Below, piece after piece: positions 35,763 through 48,556 of a stretch of 64,000 nt of DNA. Each line of letters begins with the position of its first letter. Position 1 is the first letter of the stretch. The position numbers and the translations under genes are program-made. This DNA is from Nephrocerus scutellatus (Eukaryota > Arthropoda > Insecta > Diptera > Pipunculidae): positions 17,471,462 through 17,535,461 of the forward strand of contig OX352763.1 of NCBI GenBank assembly GCA_947095585.1. Reading direction: 5' to 3'. The notes under the pieces are model-generated. The model saw nothing but the letters and a program-made list of their open reading frames with translations. It made no database searches and was not told the DNA's origin.

Positions 35763-35995
35763 GAACTCGAGTATGTTTACAAAAAAAACAGTGTAATTAA
35801 TGAAATCCTGAACTAAATAAATAAATAAGCATATTTTTTAACTTAATTTTATCCAAAATAAACATTTATTTTACTTTAAATTTTTTAGAATAGTAATTAT
35901 AGATTGGGACTCAACTGAAAAAAGTTAACTCCGTCATTTTTGACGGGTACTTACTAGTACATCAAATAAAGATTTAAATCTCAACAAAAACATAG

Positions 35996-37130
<1,135 letters not shown>

Positions 37131-37134
37131 TTTA

Positions 37135-37865
37135 ATCGTCGAGAATTACACTGACGCATAACGCATAGAAATTGTAAAAATCCATTACAGAAATGGTGAG
37201 ATTTTTGCGGAAACGGTTCGAAAATGTCTTGCGTTTTCCGGTCACCATAATGTACCTACTCGCCGTACAGTGGTCTGATTATTCGAAAAATTTGAGACGA
37301 TTAGGTCAGTTCAAACTTAGAAGAGACCTGTCCCCGTGTACGTTCAGCCGGTCTAATGAAAACATTGCAGCAGTAAGTGAGTAAGAGTGTTGACCAGAAT
37401 CCATTAACCTCGGTTCGCCATCGTGCATTGCGACTTTTACAAAGCAGTTTACAACGTATTTTTGCTAAAGATCTGCATTAACACGCTTACAAGATTCAAA
37501 CAATATTTAAAGCCACCAAACCATGCGAAGCGCTGAAAGTTCACAAAATGGATCCTAGAGCAACAACAAGTGAATTGTTATATTTCGAAGAAAATCATCT
37601 TCTCCGATGAGACGCATTTCGAACTTGATGGATATGTTGTCAACAAACAGAATTGTCGCATTTTGGGAACTGAGAATCCAAGAGTTATCCTTCAACGTCC
37701 AATGAATCCACCACAAGCCACTATTTGATGCGCATTTTGAGCTGGCGGAGTGGTTGGACCGCTTCTTTTCGAGAATGAGGCTACCGCCAATGGCGTTCGT
37801 TACCTTGAGATAATAAACAACTTCTTTTGGACTCAAATTGTTGATATGGATCTCGAAGACATGTA
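37135..37865 (+). mobile_element. Tc1/mariner-superfamily DDE transposase relic (same family as 5.0 kb)
   Basis: The N-terminal part (37,175-37,290) reads across frames IHYRNGEIFAETVRKCLAFS and NVPTRRTV, as in DUF4817-type helix-turn-helix domains. The catalytic half starts with KIIFSDETHFELDGYVVNKQ (first D at about 37,607), NCRILGTENPRVILQRPMNP and AGGVVGPLLFENEATANGVR. It stops before the second and third acidic motifs. Several stops are present. Confidence 0.75.
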
Positions 37866-39635
37866 ATTTTAAGTATCGGAATTCTCAAATACCTGAGTGC
37901 CAGAGATGCTGGACTGTCATGCTGTCATGTACATGGGCGAATACAGCGGAAAAATTCGTTCTGAGCCCATGTATGCTGCAGAGATCCCCTCTGAAACTAC
38001 CCATTACAACAAAAAACACAGAGACACAAACCATAATCGAAGAAATACTTTTAAATAAAATGGAGAAAATATTTTTATTGTAAGACATTTGACATTAAAT
38101 TGAATAATACAAACTAGGGACCCGTTTATTTGTATAACGCGTTGCAGCCACACTCGTTTTTATACAATTAGCATTCTCTTTGGTGGAATACCCCGCCGTA
38201 TTCCTTCGCTATTATTCCTACAATGTACTTTTTACCTTTTGTTCGATTTTGTTCGCTTATGACAGCAGAAATCCACCCAGCTTTTTATTTTTGCTGCCAA
38301 AAGGTGGAATAAATTTAATTATTTGCAGCAACACATTACTATCCCATAAATGAAAAGAACTCTTACTTAAAAGCTTACTTAATTACTTACACTTAGTTAC
38401 TAATACTGACTCTAATGTTCTGGAAACTACCTTACCACCTTAAAACTGTTAAGTCCGTCAAGGCTGACTATAGCGATTGCCAGTTGCTACAAAAAAAAAG
38501 CCACTCACACTAAAGGTCAGAGGTTGTTCGGTCGAGTGGGCGAACATTTCTACAAATTGAAGGAATATTATATTGAATGTAATTTTGTTGTAGGAACTCA
38601 CAAGCACACATACACACACATATTTGTTCTCAATTTATATTGATCTGTTTAGCCGATAGCGTTGTACACTTGTGTTTTCATTCCGCCGAAATGTGTAGTA
38701 TCGTTAATCGTGAGTGTCATTTTCGTAAACTTCTAAATGCTCAACACTCTACAGCTTGATTGGGGTAAAGTTGTGGATGTGGCAGGGTGGATCTCATTGC
38801 GTTTCCACCTAGAGTAATATTACTTACATTATGCCATATTCTAGCGAGCAGCTTTTCTTAACTGTGACTGCTTTAGCAAATTGTGTAAATTGTTATCAAT
38901 ATGTACTACTTGTGCATAAATAATTTACTACTATGCCAAGAACGATGTTCATTAATTTAATTCTCTACATCCCGCGCATATTTCGAAGGCATATAATGAC
39001 GAACATAAAGAGTAAGACATGTACTCGTACATTACTTAGAATACAAGCCCGTTCCACCAAAATTTGACAAAACTTCTACATTTTCCTCTCACTGCTGGAA
39101 GATTTTGATGATTTATCATTGTGGCCACCGCAGAGCTGTCAACCAAGATAGGAAAAGGGAGTGGTATTTTGATATTTACTTTAAGAGTTCGAAATCAACA
39201 ATTTTTCACATAAAATAGAATATAATTTTGAATTTCCTTTTAGGATTAGACCTATTTACATTAAGCTGACAAATACAGGCTGTTAATGCTGGACTGAAAC
39301 CTGTCCCTTATGCAACACTGGAGTTTATAGCCAATGAGATCTCGGGGAGGAGTGTCACACCCCTTGTTCTAACTTTATTTTTTCCACACGAGTACTGATT
39401 TGTTTGGCTAAGCTTATTTGACGCCATTAATAAGAAAGTCTCCACAAGTAAGTATTGGATTGGAAAAGGCCCTCAGCTGCAATTGCTTTTGTTTACCTGC
39501 GGCTGTATTTTCCTTTCAATAATCATCACATCTCAACCAAATTTTACTTTTTTGTTCGAATATGTATTAATTAGTACTCGTACTTTTACTTCGATTCCAA
39601 AGAAGAAAGAGATTTTTTGTTCAAAAGTTATAGTC
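37866..39635. other. Intergenic, nothing recognised
   Basis: No supported gene or named repeat in about 1.8 kb. Confidence 0.4.
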
Positions 39636-39639
39636 AAAG

Positions 39640-39810
39640 GGGGAACATAGGGCTTCTACAAACACCCGTCAACGAACTCGATTTATCGCCTGAGGTTTCA
39701 ACAGATACCACTCTGTCCCCTGGGATCTTGCTTCCTCATCTATTATCCTTTTCCATGTCTTGCTAGGACGGCCAACTCGGCAGCTTCCTTGAGGATTCCA
39801 GAGTTTTTTT
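39640..39810 (-). mobile_element. LINE C-terminal tail fragment
   Basis: The minus strand reads WNPQGSCRVGRPSKTWKRII then DEEARSQGTEWYLLKPQAIN and a decayed WR-FVEALC end. This is the conserved end of several LINE polyproteins (GRP--TWRR-I--EA ... NR-RWR-FV-AL). Confidence 0.65.
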
Positions 39811-39839
39811 ACATTTACTTGTTAAAATGTTAATTAATC

Positions 39840-39910
39840 ATAGATACTCACAAAATTTCAGCTCTCTAGTTCGTGTGAAAGGTGGTTAAAAAGGACCTCA
39901 AATTGGTCGA
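39840..39910 (+). repeat. Dispersed repeat family X, short copy
   Basis: CTCACAAAATTTCAGCTCTC, TAGTTCGTGTGAAAGGTGGT and TAAAAAGGACCTCAAATTGG match the cores of the repeats at 21.1-21.4 kb and (inverted) 24.5 kb. Confidence 0.6.
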
Positions 39911-40129
39911 AAATACAGACAAAAAGGGGTTAAATAAAAGTTTTTAAAAAGACGACCCTGTCATCAGAGGTAAGCTTGTGGAAAAAGCGATAAAAAGGTA
40001 ACAAACAGGAGACATTCCTACGATTTTCAAGCGATTCGATCGTTTGGGAAATCGTCACCAATAAGTTTTATCTCGTGGTTCTGAATTCTGTCAAGTAGAG
40101 GCAATGTCATCTTGGGGGCACCTGCCCAG

Positions 40130-40300
40130 ACAATAAGCTATGAGTGCTGTCGTCAGCGAAAGAATGCATATTGGATTAAAGTAGCGGATAGGAGATCAAA
40201 AATGAGAAAATGAGTGTCGTAGGCTTTAAATCAAGACTAGTGGAGAGATTATTTTCAGGAAGACATAACCGGATCCAATATGTAAGACACAAGAAGAAGA
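40130..40300 (+). mobile_element. RTE-like LINE, extreme internal deletion
   Basis: Endonuclease-region sequence (GTCGTCAGCGAAAGAATG ... GTCGTAGGCTTTAAA, matching 31,860-31,900) passes directly into 3'-end sequence (GACTAGTGGAGAGATTATTT, TCAGGAAG). Only the two ends of the element are kept. Confidence 0.5.
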
Positions 40301-43300
40301 GTCGAGGTAGTCAGCTACAGGGTTTTGACATATTGAGACGGGCAAATAGTTGGGTGGGAAGATCCTCTAACATGTAACGTTAAGTTCATTAAGTTAAGGG
40401 ACAAGTTCATTAAGACATCCGATGATTCTTAGTTTTCCATTCTATCCAATCTTATCTTGTGCATTCAAGCAACTTTTGTTGTCAATTGGTTTTTGAGCTC
40501 CTGCACTATATAATTAAGATCCCACTTCATACACCAACGAGCTTAGCAAACGGAAAATATAGCGAGAAATGGAAATGGAAGGGTTTACATTGGAGGCACG
40601 AAATGGCGTCGACGATCGTTTGGTGCCGATACCTGTTCGTTATGCTTTCTGTTTTGAAAAAAAAAGTAAAAATTTTGATAATGACTATAATTTAAGGACC
40701 GAAAAACGACTGACGCCTTTTTAGTGGCAAATGCTTATTATTCTTACACTTACCACTCGCCTGCTCATCGGCTTATCCGAAATGAACGACGCGTCCACGT
40801 TAACTAGTTGCGTTAGATCCCTGGAATTTATAATTTATTTATGTATGTACTCAGTATTTTTATATTAATGGATTAATCCGTAACTACATCCATGTGCACA
40901 CTTTGATGTAATAAACTGAGTCTTGAGACGAGACCTTTTTGCCTGCTCCGACACAGTAAAGAAAGGTATTTTCCAATCTACACAATTACACGACGTATAT
41001 GTTTTTATTATAATTATGCATAATTAGTAGATTAGTTAATGTATGTTGTTGTTGTAGTTGTTGTTGTTCGACTCTTAACAATTCAAGCACGCAATATAAC
41101 CACCAATTGAGGTTTTGTATTCGAGATATATACAATACATAGGTATTGCAGGTTGTATATATTAAACATTTATTTTTATGTTTTCTTCTACTTCACCTTT
41201 TCTTTATAATAATAATTATTCAAAGAATTTTGCTGTTGCTTTTGAATCGCGTGCAATTAGGAAATATCTTTCTGTTTGGTTTTCATAAAAATACCACACA
41301 CAAGTACACACCCACCCAACATAGCATCGGATAAAGCACTGCCAACTGAACCGCACCGAACGAATCGACAGACATGAAATGTAGTCCTTTGGCGAACAAC
41401 CGACTGACCGACCGACCGACTGATCGACTGAGCAACGACAGCGTCAAAATAAAAAGCCAAACTAATGTTCGTTTCGTCAGGATTCGCTACTATACACTTG
41501 CACGTTTGTTTGTTTCTTTGTGCGTGGGGCTGTGTGCGCCTTGCTTTAAATGTATTATAAAAATAAACGGGAAGCAGTTTGAACAAATAAACAAACAAAT
41601 AACACACAACGCCAACAACAACACACGATAGCACACACAAAGGACGAACTACGACGGCTAACGTCGAGGAAATTGGGTCAACGGCGACGTTGTCGATGGC
41701 AGCGGCGGCGCGGCGGCGAAAACATACGAGTAGCGTACACTACTATCAGGCAACAGCAACGTACGAGCACACTATGATTTTTTATAGGGTGGTTGGGTGG
41801 TTGGGCGGTTGGGTTTGGTTCTTAGAATTTATTGTAGTGCGATGGGATTGATTGGGTCGGTCGTCGTCGTCGTTGTCGGAATAGCAAGAGATTCCGCTGA
41901 AGGATATTTATTACGATTCCCTTTTCTTGATGTTTGGAAGCACAAAGGAATTATAACTTTTGTTTGCTCTGTGAACTGTGACTCACTAAAAACTAAAAAA
42001 AAATCTTTTATTGGACCCGAATGACTTTCCCTTCTTGAAAGGATGTGTTTCTATGCAAACCATGACAAATTCCAATGTCACTACTATCAACAAGCACTTT
42101 AACCATGTGCCAGTGTAAAGGTACCTTGTGTACTATACATAAAGGCGTACGTGTGCCTTACGTACACATAGATATGGGTATATCCTCGAAATATCCTATT
42201 TTGAACACATTTGCACATATATATAGAAGACTCATGTATGTATATAGCTCACAGGACGCTCATGTGTATAATTGGAGAATCATTAGCATCGTCGCCAGCG
42301 CGCCGAAAAAGATAATAGATTTCGCTTCAAGTTTTTATTGAAATTTTTTTTCTAACATCTACAGCGTTAATCTCTGTGACGAAAATCTGACGGTTTACAA
42401 GCAAATATCTCAGCTGCAGGTCCTTTAAATTAATGTTTTGCGAAATTCCAATGCAACGTGCAATAAGTATCTCCTTAATCCAGTAATTGAAAATGTGACG
42501 ATGATTAATTTACGATAGTTTAACGGTAATTAATGCGCTGTGCATATAAATTAATTTTTAGAATTTTTGCTCTTAGTAACTACGAAGAATTTTTTAATTT
42601 TAATTTCAATTTTTTTTAATTAATTTTAATTTTAGAATCGTGCAGAGATTGATGAAATTAATTAATACCTTCGTGGGAATTTGTTTAATTTGAATTAATT
42701 TGATTATTAAAAAAAAAACAATCTTTTATGTTACATATATTTGACAAAAGATGAAACACGATTACTTATTTATATATTATGTATTATAATTTGAAATGTG
42801 ATTGTTAGTATATAATACTGTCTTAAATGATAGTTTTAATTATTTTATTAGGAATTAAAGATTATTGCTTTTATTATTGGTTTAACACATTTTGCTATAT
42901 TTTGTTTGTCTTATTTAGGTATATTTTTTTTAAAGTATTTTGCTTCTCCATATATTTAATTTAATCTATTTTTGCTTTATGAATTGTTCCAAACAGCAAC
43001 AATTAACTTTTATTTAAAGGGCAACAATTAACTTTTAATTAGAGTCTTACGACGAGATACCACGATAATTGAATTTGATGTTCTCACGAAAACACCTCAC
43101 GAAGACTAACGAAATTGCATTGTTCTTGGGAAAATTGTGAATATTCTTTAGTTCATTTTGTGAGCTTTTTTGAGTGAATGAAAATCCTTAATAGTCTGGT
43201 TGAGCAACCCTATAAAAGCTTAAAAAAGCTAAGGTGTCAATAACAAAGTTTATATGTATGTGAAAGTGAAACGTCACACGATTGCAAGTGCAAGTGACAG

Positions 43301-43390
43301 TTGATGCCAGTAACAAGTGATTTTGGTCCAAATCGATAAAAGTAACTGCTTTTTCGAAATCAATGTTCGAAAACCATATTTTTAAACGTT
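40301..43390. other. Non-coding region with a GC-rich, promoter-like patch
   Basis: Mostly AT-rich. Between about 41,290 and 41,900 it becomes GC- and CpG-richer: CGAC/TGAC simple repeats (41,398-41,440), a GCGGCGGCGCGGCGGCG tract (41,701-41,717), GTCGTCGTCGTCGTTGTCGG (41,860-41,880). A small frame 41,696-41,851 (51 codons from ATG) starts in this patch but has no recognisable content. The patch could be the promoter and 5' untranslated exon of a gene whose coding exons lie outside what I can identify. No named repeat is seen in 40.3-43.3 kb, which also marks it as different from its surroundings. Confidence 0.3.
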
Positions 43391-43395
43391 ACAGT

Positions 43396-43600
43396 AGCTG
43401 TATTGCTTTGGCAAAGCCAGCTTGGCTTACAACAACAATCGCATTTTATGCTTATGCGAAAGTAAATCCAAAAAATGTTTAGGATTAAGAAACTAAAGCC
43501 ATTTTATAGTTATGGTGCTCACCGTAAGGCAGTAAAACCAAAAGCTGTTGCTTTAAGAATTAAAGTAAAACCAGCTTAGCTTTACCAAAGCAATACAGCT
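43396..43600. mobile_element. 205-bp MITE with ~28-bp inverted ends
   Basis: Left end AGCTGTATTGCTTTGGCAAA, GCCAGCTTGG. Right end, read in reverse complement, AGCTGTATTGCTTTGGTAAA, GCTAAGCTGG. The interior is AT-rich without coding capacity. I could not identify a clear target-site duplication. Confidence 0.8.
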
Positions 43601-43605
43601 TAAAT

Positions 43606-44010
43606 AACGGATTACGTGACGATTTCCTTTGAATTTTTAAACGTAACTAAAAGTCATTATTTTTCGAAAACGAATTATCAACAAAAAAAAAACTTGTTTT
43701 ATGTCAAATACAAAACTACAAAATCAAAATTAATCTGTTTAAGTGAAGAGTACAAAGATAATCTTTTAAAAACTATCACTATATTTAAAAAAGTAATCGA
43801 GAATTACTAAACAACGGATTACGGCACGATTTTCTTTAAATTTTGAAACGTAACTAAATGTTATGGTTTTTTGAAAACGAGTTGTCAACATAAAAAAATT
43901 GTTTTATGTCAAATAATAAACTACAAAATAAAAAATAAGCCGTTTAAGTGAAAAGTACAAAGATAACCTTTTAAAAATTATCACTAGATTTAAAAAAGTG
44001 ATCTAGAATT
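43606..44010. repeat. Two-copy tandem repeat, ~202-bp unit
   Basis: The unit AACGGATTACG--CGATTT ... AACGTAACTAAA ... TTGTTTTATGTCAAAT ... GTTTAAGTGAA-AGTACAAAG, ATAA-CTTTTAAAAA-TATCACT occurs at 43,606-43,811 and again at 43,812-44,010, at roughly 80-85% identity by eye. Confidence 0.8.
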
Positions 44011-44214
44011 CTATATCCAATCGTCCATAAAATACATATTGGGAGAGGATAATGCACAAAGCATTTCTGGAAATAAAATGACCCCATAGCTGAAAGCTTG
44101 AAGGGAAAACTTTTGAAAATAATAGCTAGCAGAAAACAGTAAACACGCTTCAGCGTTTACGAGTTCAGCCATACGATTTCAATGCTTCCTTCCTATCACA
44201 ATGTAGCTTCGGCT

Positions 44215-44690
44215 TCAACGTTTCGTCTGGCAATCGTAAAGAAAAAACGTAATGTTACTTCCAAACGGAAGCTCTAGTTCAAAAGGGCTAAACTTTTTCT
44301 TTGCCTGACAGTTCAAAGTAGAGAACTGTGGCAGAACTCTCATTTGAGAAATGCCATATAGAGAAAAGTCATTCAAAGCAAATTTAAAGCGGCTGCATCG
44401 TAACGCAGTGAAGACAAAGCTGAAGCGTGTTTGTGTTTCAGGCATAATAGAAGAATCAGTTGAGCGTAAATAGTAAGCACTGGCTAGATCACTGACTGCT
44501 GCTGCTTGTTTATCGAGGAATTCTAGCATTTGGCTTGCCGTTGGGGTTTCGGTCTGACACTTTAGCTCCCACTGCTTCACTGTCTCACTGTCTAGTCTCT
44601 CGTGAAGCATGTGGAAAATAATCATGTCCATGTTCAACATGAAGAACGTAGACTGCGTAGCACCAATTAAATCTTCCGACACTGTTTGTT
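44215..44690 (-). mobile_element. Possible BEL/Pao retrotransposon gag fragment
   Basis: In the minus-strand open frame, residues ~25-65 read HMLHERLDSETVKQWELKCQ, TETPTASQMLEFLDKQAAAV. This resembles the gag-like region of Pao/BEL elements (L-KLD--T---WE---T---IPT---L--FL--R-----). The remaining ~90 residues are not recognisable. No LTRs, protease or RT accompany it. Confidence 0.45.
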
Positions 44691-44762
44691 AATAGCCTGT
44701 GACGTTATCGCAAAGCAATCGCAATTTTTGTTTACTGTCAAATATTTATTAATTCTTTGTTA

Positions 44763-45150
44763 TCAATTATCATACGTTATAATTATATAATAAATCAGAA
44801 CGTCGATCCAAACCGTGTCAAAAGTTCTTTCGAGATCCACTAGACAGGCAGCCGTATTTCTCTTATCATTCAGATGCCAGTTGACATCTGTGTACTGTAC
44901 CGTCGAGTGGTTATTTATGAACCCAAATTGGTTCCGCGGAATGATCTTTTTTTCGCCGCACACGTTCAAAATGGTCTTGCCAATAACCACTTCTTAAACT
45001 TTCCCGATATTAGGCAAGAGATTAATTGGCCTATAATTCGTCGGACCAAAAGGATCTTTGTTTTATTATTGGAAAAACATTCGATGTTTTCCAACAACTC
45101 GGGAATTGAAAACTACACAGTATTTCCGTATGACATCGACCGTTAGGTGT
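44763..45150 (-). mobile_element. Non-LTR reverse-transcriptase fragment
   Basis: The minus strand encodes QFGFINNHSTVQYTDVNWHL and TAACLVDLERTFDTVWIDVL, i.e. RT motifs with the LVDLE--FDTVW active-site region (the D of motif A is intact). A decayed upstream part (PINLLPNIGKV-like, in another frame) reaches 45,150. The part upstream of 44,941 is shared with the tandem duplication, so a second copy of that part lies at 46,011-46,216. Confidence 0.75.
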
Positions 45151-47080
45151 TTTATTTGTTTATTTGGTGCACCGTTTCAAAATGCGATTTAATGATATTG
45201 AGTTTCTCGACGCCATCGCCAACAACATTTGTAAACTATACGGGGTACGGTCTGCTTTTGTGTTACATTTTTAAAGTTTTGTGACCGACACTGTAACTTT
45301 GCTACCCGTCAGCAATCAAAGATATTTTTTTTATTTCGGAGAAATCTGAGAAATCCGAATTGGGAGATATCCAATAAATCCGATAATCAGATCTGTCAGA
45401 TCAAAAAAAATATCAGCTGTGTTTTAGTGTTTTAGTGCCTGAGAAGTGGGCCTAAATGCTCCATAGTAGTGACTTGTCCTATGTTTAAAGAAGCAAACAA
45501 CTACAGCTGTCAAAAAATGTTCTGTATAATTTTTCAGGGTAAAAAGATCATATCCTAAAATTATCGAAGCGTAAAAAAACGCCGCAGAGAAAAAAGATTT
45601 CTCGGAGAAAAAAAACACAGATTAAAATTCTGACAGTTAAATTATCTCTTCCAATTACTCCGACATCAAAAATAACACAGCCATGGTTTCGTTTACTTAG
45701 CTTGGTGTGTGTTACATTTGCACAGCGTTTACCACGAAAACGAAAAAACAGCTTACCCGTTAATATGGTTTTGGGTACGGTTTGTGTTAATGGAAAGGGA
45801 TATAATTATTTATTCTATTTTTCCAATAGGTATTTATAAATGTCTCACTTTTGTGAAATTGCACGCGGTAATAGTAGTTTTCATAAATTTAAGTTAGCCA
45901 GTTGAGAAAATATTTTTATATTTGTAAAATTCAAATAGGAAAAGTCAAAGATGGTAACATTCTGGTTGGAAAAAAACTTGTAACTGCTACCTTTGAAAAC
46001 TTCAAATCGAATGATCTTTTTTTCGCCGCACACGTTCAAAATGGTCTTGCCAATAACCACTTCTTAAACTTTCCCGATATTAGGCAAGAGATTAATTGGC
46101 CTATAATTCGTCGGACCAAAAGGATCTTTGTTTTATTATTGGAAAAACATTCGATGTTTTCCAACAACTCGGGAATTGAAAACTACACAGTATTTCCGTA
46201 TGACATCGACCGTTAGGTGTTTTATTTGTTTATTTGGTGCACCGTTTCAAAATGCGATTTAATGATATTGAGTTTCTCGACGCCATCGCCAACAACATTT
46301 GTAAACTATACGGGGTACGGTCTGCTTTTGTGTTACATTTTTAAAGTTTTGTGACCGACACTGTAACTTTGCTACCCGTCAGCAATCAAAGATATTTTTT
46401 TTATTTCGGAGAAATCTGAGAAATCCGAATTGGGAGATATCCAATAAATCCGATAATCAGATCTGTCAGATCAAAAAAAATATCAGCTGTGTTTTAGTGT
46501 TTTAGTGCCTGAGAAGTGGGCCTAAATGCTCCATAGTAGTGACTTGTCCTATGTTTAAAGAAGCAAACAACTACAGCTGTCAAAAAATGTTCTGTATAAT
46601 TTTTCAGGGTAAAAAGATCATATCCTAAAATTATCGAAGCGTAAAAAAACGCCGCAGAGAAAAAAGATTTCTCGGAGAAAAAAAACACAGATTAAAATTC
46701 TGACAGTTAAATTATCTCTTCCAATTACTCCGACATCAAAAATAACACAGCCATGGTTTCGTTTACTTAGCTTGGTGTGTGTTACATTTGCACAGCGTTT
46801 ACCACGAAAACGAAAAAACAGCTTACCCGTTAATATGGTTTTGGGTACGGTTTGTGTTAATGGAAAGGGATATAATTATTTATTCTATTTTTCCAATAGG
46901 TATTTATAAATGTCTCACTTTTGTGAAATTGCACGCGGTAATAGTAGTTTTCATAAATTTAAGTTAGCCAGTTGAGAAAATATTTTTATATTTGTAAAAT
47001 TCAAATAGGAAAAGTCAAAGATGGTAACATTCTGGTTGGAAAAAAACTTGTAACTGCTACCTTTGAAAACTTCAAATCGA
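44941..47080. repeat. Exact tandem duplication, 2 x 1,070 bp
   Basis: Copy 1 is 44,941-46,010 and copy 2 is 46,011-47,080. Both start ATGATCTTTTTTTCGCCGCA and end CTTTGAAAACTTCAAATCGA. I find no difference between the copies, including in all their open frames. The first copy starts inside an RT fragment; the junction shows only 2-3 bp of microhomology (GA). No gene is supported within the unit. Confidence 0.9.
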
Positions 47081-47178
47081 TTTTTGACACTTCACAAATA
47101 TGTCAATTTTCAATGTCGGTATATTTATTTTGTAATACATTGTAATTTTAATCATTTAATTATTTGTATGAATAGAAA

Positions 47179-47818
47179 ATGTCAAGCTACGACGCATACG
47201 GGGCCGCAACTCGAAATGATCAAAATTGCAGAACATGCACGGATTTCCAGTCCTGGTCAAAGAAACAACGTCAAATATTTCATACAACAGCATCGGTAGG
47301 TACATTCCAGAAAGTCCACAAATCATAATTGACATGTTAATTTGGGATCGGTGGATTTTTTTTTCGTAGGAGAAGAAAATCGCCGACTCGACGGAAAGCG
47401 ATCTTCATGCGCAAAGGAAAGATTGTCCATTGGACAGATCCAAATTGGGCAAATACACATGGAGTTTGCTGCATACTATCGCTGCCTTTTACCCGGACAA
47501 TCCGAACGAACGAGAGAAAAGAGACGTCATGACATTGATGGATGTGATGTCGCGAGTGTATCCTTGCGAATATTGTGCCCAAGATTTCCAAATTGAGTAA
47601 TTAATTTTTTATCAACGTCCTCTTTAAATAACCTAGCCATCCCATACCTTCTTAGCATAAAGAAAAATCCTGTCAATGCATCATCGCAGAAGGAACTGTC
47701 TCTGTGGCTTTGCAATTTTCACAATCGCGTGAACGAAAAAGTTGGAAAACCTATGTTCGATTGCTCTAAAGTAAATGAGCGATGGCGAGACGGCTGGCTA
47801 GACGGATCATGTGATTAG
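47179..47818 (+). CDS. Alr: FAD-linked sulfhydryl oxidase (ALR/ERV1 family)
   Basis: Three exons: 47,179-47,295, 47,370-47,596 and 47,656-47,818 (stop TAA/TAG position 47,816-47,818, TAG). Introns are 74 and 59 bp with GT-AG ends. The joined product is 168 aa, normal for the family. It contains an N-terminal shuttle motif CRTC (residues 17-20), then [20 protein letters not shown] (58 onward), the FAD-proximal redox pair YPCEYC (C105, C108), a CNFHNRVN cofactor-binding motif (134-141) and the structural partner C151 in [13 protein letters not shown]. In the mitochondrial intermembrane space ALR oxidises Mia40 and passes electrons to cytochrome c or oxygen. The start is the first ATG and directly leads into the CxxC domain; there is no cleavable presequence, as expected. 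It converges on COX6B, with only 178 bp between the two stop codons. Intron phases (0 and 2) keep the frame. I see no disabling change, so it is very probably functional. Confidence 0.95.
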
Positions 47819-47996
47819 AATTGAATCATTGCCTGTCTATGATGTACATACACATGTTGTTATTATATTTTCGGTGTTTATCTAATTCAAACTACAAATT
47901 ACAACTAGAAACGTATTTTTTGCAAGTGTTTTATATTTTCGCCAAATTTTTCTACTACTCAACGTTATACATAGCAAACATAGTATATTGTGTTAT

Positions 47997-48242
47997 TTAA
48001 ATTCTGCCGGGGAAGGTACCAGCGTCACGTTGATCATCCCACTTCTCAACCCATGCATTGGGGCACAATGATGTGAATGCCTTTTTAAAATATTGACATG
48101 GCTCGTAACTTGTTCCACGGATTCTTTGGCAGCGATGAAAATCAATGTAACTCTGGTAGCAGTGGCGGGTTTGATTAGTATTTGGGAACCGTGGATCGAA
48201 TGGAACAGTTCCTAGCTTGATATCTTTTTCAGCAACCACCAT
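47997..48242 (-). CDS. COX6B: Cytochrome c oxidase subunit 6B
   Basis: An 81-residue protein in one uninterrupted coding exon. It has the twin-cysteine fold of COX6B: C28-x9-C38 (CYQSYIDFHRC) and C49-x10-C60 (CQYFKKAFTSLC), preceded by PFDPRFPNTNQTRHC and followed by WVEKWDDQRDAGTFPGRI, all hallmarks of this subunit. COX6B sits on the intermembrane-space side of complex IV and helps hold the dimer together. It has no presequence and is imported by oxidative folding through Mia40, whose re-oxidant ALR is encoded by the convergent neighbour. Length is as in other animals. The start is the only in-frame ATG before VVAEKDIKLG. A probable intron lies in the 5' untranslated region. Confidence 0.95.
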   Translation of the reverse strand: MVVAEKDIKLGTVPFDPRFPNTNQTRHCYQSYIDFHRCQRIRGTSYEPCQYFKKAFTSLCPNAWVEKWDDQRDAGTFPGRI

Positions 48243-48250
48243 CTTAGCTT

Positions 48251-48447
48251 CTATACAATACGGGCGATATGCAAAAATTTAAAAGAATGTTTTTATAAAA
48301 AAATAATTCGCAATTTCTTCTTTGCGTGGTTAGAAAGAAATGAAAATCAAAGTGAATGTGAAATGTTACAATAACAAAACGAAAAATGTTAAACGCAAAA
48401 AGAGCGTAGAAATGGAACTGATTTTTTTACGTTTGTTTGGAACTTAC
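48251..48447 (-). other. Probable 5'-UTR intron of COX6B
   Basis: On the minus strand a strong donor TTGC|GTAAGTT (48,447) pairs with an acceptor TTGTATAG|AAGCTAAG (48,251) lying 8 bases upstream of the COX6B start codon. The transcript would then begin in the ~100 bp between 48,448 and the 3' end of the next gene (48,557), leaving very little room for a promoter. Inferred from splice-site sequence only. Confidence 0.55.
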
Positions 48448-48556
48448 GCAACTTAAAATCTAGGAAAAGAATAATTGGTAGAAGAAATGCAAAGAATGTA
48501 TCATGTTGTGATGACGGCACTAGTCACTCAGTTGTTGGTTGTTGGTTTTGTTGTTA

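Noticed and set aside
41696..41851. 51-codon frame starting MAAAARRRKH
   Set aside because: It lies in a GCG-rich tract, has no recognisable content and no splice or conservation support.
44139..44435. 14-bp inverted repeat ACACGCTTCAGC / GCTGAAGCGTGT as MITE ends
   Set aside because: Homology is limited to the short arms, no target duplication is visible, and the interval contains the gag-like frame.
47337..47596. Two 84-codon open frames on opposite strands at the Alr locus
   Set aside because: Shadows of Alr exon 2; the real frame has the CPLD and YPCEYC motifs and correct splice joins.
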